Assembly: GCA_044356305.1 (NCBI GenBank)
Contig: JBIKWM010000006.1
Location: 62,001 to 126,000 of the forward strand
Direction: 5' to 3'
DNA from: JBIKWM01 sp044356305
GTDB taxonomy: Bacteria > Bacteroidota > Bacteroidia > UBA10329
Length of the DNA: 64,000 nt
Positions 44,775-53,700 of this stretch are shown here, piece by piece; positions within the stretch are counted from its first letter, which is position 1, and every line of letters starts with the position of its first letter. The translations under genes were made by a program, and so were the position numbers. The notes below the pieces were generated by a model. The model ran no database searches. It saw only the letters and a program-made list of their open reading frames with translations, and was not told the origin of the DNA.

Positions 44775-47203
44775 TCATATCCATATCCCTTATAATGTGT
44801 GTGGCGATGGATGTCGCGGCACAGGTGACGGTGCGCGGCACTGTGACCGATACCACCGGCACCCCGATGTATGGGGTGACAGTGCATCTGGAAGGGAGGA
44901 CTGAGAGTCTGCATACGGATGAACAGGGCCGTTATCAGTTCAAGAATCTGCGGCCCGGGCCTAAGACCGTGATCTGTTTCATGCTGGGCCATGGCACCGA
45001 AAAGCGCACCATTGACCCGAAGAACGGAGAGCTGACACTCGATTTCGTGTTGCGCCCTTTGGCGGTGAAGATGGCCGATGTGACAGTGACAGCGAAAAGA
45101 GATGAGCCCTTTGCACTGACCAGGCTGCTGCCAGTAGAGGGGACAGCCGTGTATGCGGGGCGCAAGACCGAGGTGGTGAACCTGAGCAGCAGCAACGCCA
45201 ACCTGGCCACCAACAGCGCAAGGCAGGCATTTGCTCGCGTGGCGGGGCTCAACATATGGGAGAGTGATTGCGGTGGACTGCAGATAGGCGTGGGCGGCCG
45301 CGGCCTGAGTCCGAGCCGAAACGAGAGTTTCAACACGCGGCAGAACGGTTATGACATAGCGGCCGATGCGCTGGGTTACCCCGAATCGTATTACTCGCCA
45401 CCCATGCAGGCCATAGACAGGGTGGAGATAGTACGTGGGGCGGCCTCGTTGCAGTTCGGGCCACAGTTCGGTGGGTTGGTGAATTTTGTGATGAAACGCG
45501 GTACCGACACCGTACCGATGGCGGTAGAGACCGCCCTTACATCGGGGAGTTACGGGTTCTTCAACGGTTTTGTGGGTGTGGGCGGGCAGGTCAAGGGCCT
45601 GAACCATTACACCTATGCACAATACCGACAGGGCGACTGTTGGCGCTGCAACAGCCGGTTCATGCAATACACGGCCGCATCGAGGCTCGAGTACGGTTGG
45701 AAAAGGACAGTGGTGCGGGCAGAGTACACGCGCATGGGCTATCTGGCGCAACAGGCGGGCGGCCTCACCGATGCGCAGTTTGCAGCCGATGCGCAGCAGA
45801 GCCTGCGCGACCGCAACTGGTTCAAGGTCGATTGGAACCTTGCCAGTGTGGGCATGGAGCACCGCTTTACCGACCGCACATTGGCCGATGTAAGGATATT
45901 CGGGTTGCTGGCCCAGCGGCAGGCCATCGGGTATCTGGGTCCGCCATCGCAATCCGATCCTATCGGCAATGCCGGTGCACCGGCCTATGCGAAACTGCGG
46001 AATCTCATCAGGGGTGAGTTTGCCAACCTGGGGGCCGAGGCGCGGGTGCTGCACCGGTACAACGTGAGGCAGCGCCCTTGGGTGATGCTCACGGGAGTGC
46101 GGGTATACGTGGGCCGCACCGTCAACACGCAGGGTGCCGGCACAGCGGGTGCCGATGCCGACCTCACATTGCTCAGCAGAGATGATGTGGACCGTTCGGT
46201 GGGCGAGCACCCGAGCCATAATGTGGCGTGGTTCGCTGAGCACATCTTCAATGTAAAGGAGTGGCTCAGCATAACGCCCGGGGTGCGGGTCGAATACATC
46301 AGCACGGGCATGAAGGGCGAGAGCCATCGGCTCTACCGCGACCTGGCAGGCAACATACTGCGCGATAGCGTCACCACAGGCACCGATAGGCGCAACCGCG
46401 TGTTCCCACTGTTCGGGCTCGGCCTATCGGCCCGACCACGAAAAGGGGTCGAGGTGTATGCCAACATCTCGCAGAACTACCGGCCCATCAACTTCACCGA
46501 TCTGTGGACAGCCAATCCCAGCTACCGCGTGGATCCGGGCATGAAAGACGAGACCGGGTTCAATGCCGACCTCGGGGTGCGTGGCACCGTGCGCAACTGG
46601 CTCACCTACGATGCCACCCTCTACTGCCTCATGAACTACGGCCGCATCGGCTTCATACAGCGCACCGATCCCGAGCTCTATACCGTCTACCGCCTGCGCA
46701 CCAACGTGGCCGATGCCCGCACACTGGGCATCGAATCCATGGTCGAGGTCGATGCCGTGCGCCTCTTCGATGCCACCTCCAACCTCAGCCTGCGCCTTAT
46801 GGCCAACGTGGCCTACACATGGTCGCGCTACCTCAGCGGGGGCAAGGAGGCCGTGGGCGGCAACCAGGTCGAGCTCACCCCCGCCATCATTGCCCGCACC
46901 GGCATCACCCTCTCCTATCGCGCGGCATACCTCGCCCTCCAGTTCAATCATACCGCAGCGCAGTACACCGATGCCACCAACGCCCTGTCCACACCCAATG
47001 GGGTCAACGGCATCATTCCGGCCTATCAGGTCATCGACCTCAACTTCGGCTACGCCTACAGGCGCTTGGCCATAAGGGTGGGCATCGATAACCTGATCGA
47101 TGCGCGCTACTTCACCCGCAGGGCCACCGGCTATCCCGGCCCCGGCATCATCCCCAGCGATGGCCGCACGTTCTACATCACGCTGCAAGTGAAGGTGGGG
47201 TGA
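44750..47203 (+). CDS. TonB-dependent receptor (FecA-like)
   Basis: An 817-residue outer-membrane receptor: signal peptide to DVAAQ, a carboxypeptidase-regulatory beta-sandwich (about 25-110, VTVRGTVTDTTGTPMYGVTV), a plug domain (NARQAFARVAGLNIWESDCGG, GYPESYYSPPMQAIDRVEIVRGAASLQFG in pieces), and a 22-strand barrel ending FYITLQVKVG. The likely start is the GTG at 44750, which overlaps the HTTM gene by 25 bp. A later GTG at 44762 also fits. It likely imports a metal complex. Together with imelysin and DUF4856 this points to iron. Confidence 0.92.
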   Translation: MADAVVRLIISISLIMCVAMDVAAQVTVRGTVTDTTGTPMYGVTVHLEGRTESLHTDEQGRYQFKNLRPGPKTVICFMLGHGTEKRTIDPKNGELTLDFVLRPLAVKMADVTVTAKRDEPFALTRLLPVEGTAVYAGRKTEVVNLSSSNANLATNSARQAFARVAGLNIWESDCGGLQIGVGGRGLSPSRNESFNTRQNGYDIAADALGYPESYYSPPMQAIDRVEIVRGAASLQFGPQFGGLVNFVMKRGTDTVPMAVETALTSGSYGFFNGFVGVGGQVKGLNHYTYAQYRQGDCWRCNSRFMQYTAASRLEYGWKRTVVRAEYTRMGYLAQQAGGLTDAQFAADAQQSLRDRNWFKVDWNLASVGMEHRFTDRTLADVRIFGLLAQRQAIGYLGPPSQSDPIGNAGAPAYAKLRNLIRGEFANLGAEARVLHRYNVRQRPWVMLTGVRVYVGRTVNTQGAGTAGADADLTLLSRDDVDRSVGEHPSHNVAWFAEHIFNVKEWLSITPGVRVEYISTGMKGESHRLYRDLAGNILRDSVTTGTDRRNRVFPLFGLGLSARPRKGVEVYANISQNYRPINFTDLWTANPSYRVDPGMKDETGFNADLGVRGTVRNWLTYDATLYCLMNYGRIGFIQRTDPELYTVYRLRTNVADARTLGIESMVEVDAVRLFDATSNLSLRLMANVAYTWSRYLSGGKEAVGGNQVELTPAIIARTGITLSYRAAYLALQFNHTAAQYTDATNALSTPNGVNGIIPAYQVIDLNFGYAYRRLAIRVGIDNLIDARYFTRRATGYPGPGIIPSDGRTFYITLQVKVG

Positions 47204-47815
47204 TCAGGGCCCAATTGAACCCGGGCTGTTCTGGCCGAATAGGTCAGTGATATACTTATGGCAAAAACGGTTTCAAGCCAGAGTACCTCAGTCAATGACT
47301 GAAAGGGTTCTGAACCGAAAGAAAGGTCGTGGCCCAGGAAGCACGGCCATTATTATCAGAACGAGAAATGATTCTGACGATGTGAGACCAAGTGGGAAGG
47401 GAATCGGGATAAATCTGAATATTGAGTTGAAAGGGATGTGAAGTACGTAGCTGTTGACATTGATTCAGAAACGTATGACAGGTAATGAGAGACCTGATAT
47501 GGTAGCTCAGAGTCCGAGCATATTCATCTTGAAACCCATGACCAGACTTATAAGTGAAGAGACTGAAAAAAGAAAAGGAATGACTTTAACCTTGTAATAT
47601 GTGTTTGATGGAAAGGAAGCGATCATATCAGTATCGTAGAAGATCAGAGGCTTTTAGAAATCGAATTTGGAGATTGAGAAAGAAAAGAAAAGCCAAGATA
47701 TGAGATAGATGCAGCGGAATGAGTGTAAAAGGCATACAAACATATTGACCCGAAAAACAAGGCAATAAACCCGGGCGGGTGTGCGTTGCATGGACCGAAC
47801 TACGGAACGGAAGCC
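47204..47815. other. 612-bp gene-poor spacer
   Basis: AT-richer sequence between the TonB receptor and the orphan gene. One plus-strand ORF (47247-47441, 64 residues, basic, low complexity) has no family resemblance and is not called. No convincing terminator, RNA fold or mobile-element end was seen. Confidence 0.5.
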
Positions 47816-48790
47816 ATGACAACCCTGAACGAACCGCGGCCCAAGGCACGATACAATTGCAGTCAGTCGGATCTGTATATGCTGGGGTGGATACTGGCGG
47901 GGAACTATGACAGGCACAAGGAGCGATTCAAGGCAAAGAGCACGAAGTACACCGATGACACAGGTGCGCAGCTGAGAGAGCTGGTGCGACAGGCGGAACA
48001 GATGCCAACCGAGGAGATAAGGACGGCACGGCACGCAGTGGCGCGCATCAAACTGGGGGCAACCGCGGTGGAGTGTCTGGTGATATGGAAGCAGTTGGCC
48101 ACATACATACGCGATGCGAGCGATCACATGGTGCTGAAGGCAAGGCTGAAGCAGGCGGGAAAGTCGCACTACGCCCGGGCACAGAACGATGAATGGCCAC
48201 AGGTGGTGGCACTGATGTCGGATGGTGGCGAGTACATAAGGCAGCACAGGGAACAACTGACCGAAGGGGGAATGGTGGAGAATTTTGAGGAGGAATTTGC
48301 CGGGTTAGCAGCCGAACTGGGAATACGGCTCACGGAATTCAGGCAGGCGGAGAAGGATGCACGCACGGGTGGCGATGCGAAACTGAAGCTGAGCAATGAG
48401 CTGTTCAGACAGGTGATGCGGATGTGCACGGACGGCAGAAACTTCTTTAGGGACTGGCCTGCGGTGCGGCTTGAGTTCACGTTTGTGGCGCTGATGCGCC
48501 TGATACGCCACCATGTGCGGAGGCACAGAGTGCACGGTGCGGTGATTCGGGCCACTGACGGGAAACCGGTGGTGTATGCGCTACTGCTGCTGCAAAGGCA
48601 ACTGCCCACGGGCCTGTATGGGATAGCGATAGAGGGAAGGACTGACCTGGACGGACTGTTTGCTTACACGGGTGTGCGCAAGGGCCGGTACAGGCTGACG
48701 GTGCGCACGGAGGGCGGAGAGGATGTGGTAAGGGATGTGGAAGTGGGCGATGGGCCGGTGAGTGTGGGATTGGTGATTGCTGATTGGTGA
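47816..48790 (+). CDS. Orphan helical protein with carboxypeptidase-regulatory-like C-terminus
   Basis: A 324-residue protein without a signal peptide. Residues about 10-230 form helical segments (YMLGWILAGNYDRH, AECLVIWKQLATYIRDASDH-like, WPQVVALMSDGGEYI, NFEEEFAGLAAELGI). The C-terminal about 85 residues (VHGAVIRATDGKPVVYALLL through FAYTGVRKGRYRLTV) read as a small carboxypeptidase-regulatory-like Ig fold. The whole is unassigned. Its last codons (VIADW and stop) lie inside the GATTGNN heptamer array, so the repeat defines the C-terminus. It is flanked by gene-poor, repeat-rich DNA on both sides. Confidence 0.7.
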   Translation: MTTLNEPRPKARYNCSQSDLYMLGWILAGNYDRHKERFKAKSTKYTDDTGAQLRELVRQAEQMPTEEIRTARHAVARIKLGATAVECLVIWKQLATYIRDASDHMVLKARLKQAGKSHYARAQNDEWPQVVALMSDGGEYIRQHREQLTEGGMVENFEEEFAGLAAELGIRLTEFRQAEKDARTGGDAKLKLSNELFRQVMRMCTDGRNFFRDWPAVRLEFTFVALMRLIRHHVRRHRVHGAVIRATDGKPVVYALLLLQRQLPTGLYGIAIEGRTDLDGLFAYTGVRKGRYRLTVRTEGGEDVVRDVEVGDGPVSVGLVIADW

Positions 48791-48851
48791 TTGCTGATTG
48801 TGGATTGCTGATTGGGGATTGGGGATTGGGGATTGGGTATTGGGGATTGGG
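48768..48851. repeat. Heptamer tandem repeat (GATTGNN x12)
   Basis: Twelve contiguous heptamers: GATTGGT, GATTGCT, GATTGGT, GATTGCT, GATTGTG, GATTGCT, four GATTGGG, TATTGGG and a final GATTGGG. The stop codon of the orphan gene (48788-48790) falls within it. Same unit as the array at 1-35. Confidence 0.85.
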
Positions 48852-48936
48852 CCTGCTTGAAGGTACGGTTCTGGTGAGGGCAGGGAAGCACTGAATATGA
48901 TGAATACACTGTGTGCATTGAATACGCTCAAAACAA

Positions 48937-49041
48937 CTTTTTAGCCACTGAAACACTGAAAGCGCTGAATATTTTGAAATCACTGGAAAAACGGAATGGC
49001 CACTTCAGTCCGGAACTAATTGTTCTGATACGGGCAGGGAA
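48937..49041. repeat. Direct repeat copy 1 (TTTTTAGCCACTGAA...CAGGGAA)
   Basis: About 105 bp that begins with a T-run and AGCCACTGAA, holds CACTGAAAGCGCTGAAT and ends GGAACTAATTGTTCTGATACGGG. It matches copy 2 at 49229-49328 in element order, with several substitutions. Confidence 0.65.
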
Positions 49042-49228
49042 ACCTCGTATGCACTGAATGCACTAATAGCAATGAATTTTATGAAAATAATCAATAATAA
49101 GATTGCCGCAGATTCGCAGATTAAGACAAGGGTTCTCTTGATTGTAATTGCGCATTGATGAGATTGATGGATAGCCTGAAACAATGGATTTTTATGAAAA
49201 TAAAAGAAACATGATATGGCTAATGGAA

Positions 49229-49328
49229 CTTTTTTTTTAGCCACTGAATCACTGAATACACTGAAAGCACTGAATTTGGAGTATTGCCACTCCCGCCCAG
49301 AACTAATTGTTACGGTACTGGCGGGGAA
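49229..49328. repeat. Direct repeat copy 2
   Basis: Partner of 48937-49041. It shares TTTTTAGCCACTGAA, CACTGAAAGCACTGAAT, GCCACT and GAACTAATTGTT, then a GGCGGGGAA end. Confidence 0.65.
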
Positions 49329-49505
49329 TCACTGAAACACTGAATTCATTGGAAACACTGAAAAAGATTGAATTTCTCCTTTAGGTCTTTGAATGATAGC
49401 GTGTGATGCAATTGCAGAATGGGGGTGATAGGCACCGGCCGACCGATGTCACACAACAGGTGAAGGAATTGCTGAAATTTGCGGCCACAGAAAAAAAACC
49501 CTACC

Positions 49506-50576
49506 ATGAACCGGAACCTGTCCTACCTGACCATGGCGGCCCTTGTGGGCGGCACAATGAGCCTGATGAGCTGCGGTGAGCAGAAGCCTGCTGAGGACCC
49601 GACCGCCAAAGAGAATGCCCGCTACGACATGGACCTTGCCCCCAAGTTGGCAATGTTCGGTACGCTGCCGGCCGTGGCTGCCGGGGCCGAGAATGACCCG
49701 AAGGTGAAGCTGGGCCATGCCCTGTATTTTGACCCAAGGCTGTCAAAGAATGAGACCCAGAGCTGCAACACGTGCCACAACCTGGCCACATTCGGGGTAG
49801 ACAATAAGGCGACATCGGCCGGGGACCTTGGCCAGAACGGGGACCGGAATTCGCCCACGGTGCTCAACGCCTTTCTGCACAGTGTGCAGTTCTGGGACGG
49901 CCGTGCGAAGGATGTGGAGGAGCAGGCCGGTATGCCGATCCTGAACCCGGTGGAGATGAACATACCGAACGAGAAGTTCCTGATGGACCGCCTGAAGGGC
50001 GTGCCGATGTATGTGGAAATGTTCAAGGCGGCCTATCCTGCCGACAAGGACGCGCTGACGTACACCAACCTGCGCACAGCCATTGCGGCATTCGAAAGGA
50101 CACTGACCACCCCATCGAGGTTTGACAAGTACCTGGCCGGAGACAAGAGCGCCCTGACATTGGAAGAGAAAAAAGGGATGGCGAGTTTCATAGGTACCGG
50201 ATGCACGGCCTGCCACAGCGGAGAGCTGGTGGGCGGCAAGATGATGCAGAAGTTCGGGGTGCATGCCAACTACTGGGAATACACCAAGAGCACCAAGATA
50301 GACAAGGGTGTGGCGGCCCTTAAAGGCGACAGCACACAGCTATACATGTTCAAGACGCCATCGCTGCGCAATGTGGCTGAGACGGGACCCTATTTCCACG
50401 ATGGAAGTGTGGCCGACCTGAAGGAGGCGGTGACCATCATGGCCAAAGTGAACCTGAATTACACCTTGAGTGACGCTGAGGCGGCCAACATTGTGGCCTT
50501 CCTGAAGTCGATGACGGGCGAAGTGCCGACCTTTGCAAAGACGGCCCCGGCAGGACTGACCGCCTCGGTGAACTGA
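49506..50576 (+). CDS. Di-heme cytochrome c peroxidase
   Basis: A 356-residue lipoprotein (lipobox LMSC at C23) of the bacterial cytochrome c peroxidase family. Heme motifs are CNTCH at 87-91 and CTACH at 233-237, with HALYFDPRLS, FWDGRAKDVEEQ, NPVEMNIPNEKF and FKTPSLRNVAETGPYFHDGS. It reduces hydrogen peroxide in the periplasm using cytochrome electrons. It is closer to typical CcpA enzymes than the two MauG-like genes at 23.5-26.4 kb. The gene stands alone and is followed by a strong terminator. Confidence 0.93.
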   Translation: MNRNLSYLTMAALVGGTMSLMSCGEQKPAEDPTAKENARYDMDLAPKLAMFGTLPAVAAGAENDPKVKLGHALYFDPRLSKNETQSCNTCHNLATFGVDNKATSAGDLGQNGDRNSPTVLNAFLHSVQFWDGRAKDVEEQAGMPILNPVEMNIPNEKFLMDRLKGVPMYVEMFKAAYPADKDALTYTNLRTAIAAFERTLTTPSRFDKYLAGDKSALTLEEKKGMASFIGTGCTACHSGELVGGKMMQKFGVHANYWEYTKSTKIDKGVAALKGDSTQLYMFKTPSLRNVAETGPYFHDGSVADLKEAVTIMAKVNLNYTLSDAEAANIVAFLKSMTGEVPTFAKTAPAGLTASVN

Positions 50577-50618
50577 ATATCAGCACATAGCGGGGCCGAT
50601 GCGCCCCGGAACACGTAG

Positions 50619-50660
50619 ACGCCACCGGAGCCACGGCCTCCCGGTGGCGTTCTTCTTTTA
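50619..50660 (+). terminator. Intrinsic terminator after cytochrome c peroxidase
   Basis: A 10-bp perfect stem ACGCCACCGG/CCGGTGGCGT (50619-50628 with 50641-50650) and 12-nt loop, followed by a T-rich tract TCTTCTTTT. It lies 43 nt past the stop codon. Confidence 0.85.
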
Positions 50661-50708
50661 GGCTAGAAAATCAATGAATAACTGAAAGGCGCTGTGCAAC
50701 ATATCGTG

Positions 50709-50739
50709 TTGGTAGAAGCAACCGAATTGATCAACTTTG
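50709..50739 (+). promoter_or_regulatory. Candidate promoter of the PKD-protein gene
   Basis: TTG at 50709-50711, a 20-bp spacer and CAACTTTG at 50732-50739, one base off TAnnTTTG, 28 nt before the ATG at 50768. The layout equals that at 41039-41069. Confidence 0.5.
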
Positions 50740-50767
50740 CGTCATACAGTCGCTCACCCGCCAGCCG

Positions 50768-53700
50768 ATGCCCCAACCCATACTCCGGCTTCTGTTTCTC
50801 TTGATCATCTCAGTGCCCATGGCCATCGTACCGATGGTGGCGGAGGCCTGTAGCCCATGGAGTGCTCTGGGAGTATCATCGAACGTGGTGGGCACTAACC
50901 TCCAACTCAATTTTACAAGCAATACAGGCTGGAACTGCTGTTACAGGGTCGATATTGAAGTGGTATGTGCCAATGCGAGTTTTACGGGAGCACCCAACTT
51001 CACCTCGAACATCATTTGTAAAAATGGTGGAGGAGGTCCGAGCACAACAAACTCGCTTTCAATCGCCTATCAGACAGTCAATATAGACCTTACCCAATGG
51101 TGCCCGGGTACGCAGCTGAAATGGCGGGCCCGCGAGACAAACACCAGCCATGGTCAGGGCAGTGGACCGTATACAGGTACGTTCAATGTGACCGTGCCCG
51201 GGGTGGCTGCACCGCTGAGCGCGACCGCGAGCGCAACACCACCCAATGTATGTGCGGGAGGGTGCACCAACCTTACGGCCACGCCTGCGGGAGGATGCGG
51301 CAATTACACGTATTCGTGGTCTCCAGCGGGAGGTAACGGAGCTGTTGCCAATGTGTGTCCGGTGGTACCTACCACGTACACGGTTACTGTTACATCGAAC
51401 GGATCGTGCGGGGCAGCGACAAGCACCACCACGGCAGATGTGACCGTGGGCATAGACCCACCGCCTGTGCCGGGCGTGGCGAGCATAGCACCGACACAGG
51501 TATGCACGGGCGACAACACCAACCTGAGCCTTGTGGGTTACACGGGCACCATACAGTGGCAGAGTGCCGCAGCGCCCGGAGGCCCTTGGACAGACATAGC
51601 CGGGGCCACAACGGCCAACTACACCTATGGCCCGGTAACGGCTGACACCTATTTCCAGGCGGTGGTGTCGAATGCGTGCATCGGGGTGAACTCGAATACG
51701 GTGAGCGTACAGCTGATCATTCCGCCCTTACCGGATTTCACATCCACGCAGGCCTGTGCGAATGTGGCGACCCAGTTCACGGACCAGACCGCGCTGCCAG
51801 GCACCATCACGGGTTGGCAGTGGGACTATGGCGATGCAACGGCCTTCGGGGCCACGCAGAACCCGAGCCACCAGTATGCGGCCGCAGGCACTTACAATGC
51901 CACCTTGACGGTGACGTTCACTTCGGGATGCATCAATACCGTGACACTGCCCGTGACGGTGATGCCTATGCCTGTGGCCGATTTCAGTTTCGCGCTGGCC
52001 TGTGCCGATGCGAACAGTGCGCTCACGGACCTGAGCACGGTGGCAGCACCATCGGTGGTGAACCAATGGGCGTGGGACATACAGAACAACGGGTCGGTGG
52101 AGTACAACAGCCAGAACGCCTCGCACAGTTTCGGGACGGGCGGCACCTACACCGTAGGGCTGACGGTGACCACCGATGCGGGCTGCACGGGGTCGGTGGC
52201 CCTGCCGGTGGATGCAGCACCCCTGCCAGTGGCAGACTTCAGTGCCACGACCGTGTGCATAGGTGCGACCAACCAGTTCACAGACCAGAGCACGGTGGCG
52301 AGCGGCAATGTGACGGGTTGGTCGTGGGATTTCGGTGACGGTAACGTGGCCGCCACGCAGAACCCAACGAACACGTATGCCGCAGCGAACACCTATAATG
52401 TGACCTTGACCGTGACCACCGACAACGGCTGCACAGGAACGGTGACCGAACAGGCCTTTGTGACCGACCTGCCCACCCCCGATTTCTCATTCACCCAGGG
52501 GTGCGATGGGGTACCGACCCCTTTCACTGACCTGAGCACTGATGTGGCCGGTGTGGCCGCATGGGCATGGGACTTTGACGGTCAGGGAGCATCAGCGCAA
52601 CAGAACCCGCAGTTTGCATTCAACACAGACGGGACCTATAACGTGACCCTTACGGTGACCTCGTTGGGCGGATGTGTGGATGCCGTGACGTATCCGGTGA
52701 TCGTGTACCCGAATCCAACCGCAGCATTCACGGCCACCTCGGTGTGTGCCAATCAGGATGTGGCGGACTTCACAGATCTGAGCACGGTAAATGCGCCATC
52801 GAACATTGTAGGATGGGCATGGGACATCGGGGCCGATGGCACCACTGAATACCCCACCCAGAATGCCACGCACACCTTTCCGGTGGGCAACATTTATCAG
52901 GTGGAACTGGAGGTGGTGACTGAATCGGGATGTACGGACGTGGTGGTGATACCCGTAGTGGCGCACCCTGAACCGGTGGCCGACTTTACGGGAACATCCG
53001 TCTGTTTGGGCTTTAACTCAGATTTCACGGATCTTAGCACTGTGGCATCGGGCAACGTGGTGCAATGGGACTGGTCGCTCGGCCCATTGGTGTCGAACCA
53101 GCAGAACCCCAGCGTGATATTCCCTACCTCGGGCCCGCAGGTGGTGGATATAATAGTGACAACCGATCAGGGATGCACGGCCACCAGCACCGGAATAGTG
53201 AACGTGTATGTGCTGCCCACGGCATCATTCACATTCCTTGATGTGTGTCTGGACGAGGCGGCAGTGTTCAACAGCACGAGCAGCATCCCATCGGGCAGCA
53301 TCACCCAATACGCTTGGGATTTCGGCAATGCGAACACCTTCAGCGGTCAGGTGCCTGCCGGACAACTTTACCCTGGGGCCGGGGATTACAACATCACGCT
53401 GGATGTGGTATCGGACAACGGATGCACGGACAGCGAGACCCAGACCATCACGATACATCCGATACCGGTTGCCAATTTCAGTTTTGATGAGGTGTGCCGA
53501 CCCTATGCGACAACCTTCACCGACCTGAGCACGGTGACCAATGGCAACACCATTGCGCAATGGAACTGGGATTTCGGGGATTTTCTGAGTGATGTGGTGC
53601 AGGACCCTCAGCACACGTATGCCACTTACGGAGGGTACTCGGTGAGTCTGGGGGTGACCTCGAACAACGGCTGTACGCACGGTGTGACGCTGGGCCCGGT

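Larger units (their letters stand above)
48791..49505. other. Repeat-rich, gene-poor stretch
   Basis: About 715 bp without a supported gene. It contains the tail of the heptamer array, many 9-nt-period CACTGAA-type units (for example about 48895-48960 and 49235-49360) and two longer direct repeats (48937-49041 and 49229-49328). ORFs such as 48477-48983 minus merely translate these repeats. Confidence 0.6.

Noticed and set aside
44693..46327. 544-residue minus-strand ORF antisense to the TonB receptor
   Set aside because: It is a shadow of a GC-rich gene. The plus-strand frame has signal, plug and barrel features, while this one has none.
47247..47441. 64-residue plus-strand ORF in the spacer
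   Set aside because: Basic low-complexity product, no ribosome-binding or family evidence.
50581..50612. Short GC-rich inverted repeat CGGGGC...GCCCCG as a second terminator
   Set aside because: It lacks a T-run. The stronger stem just downstream explains termination.
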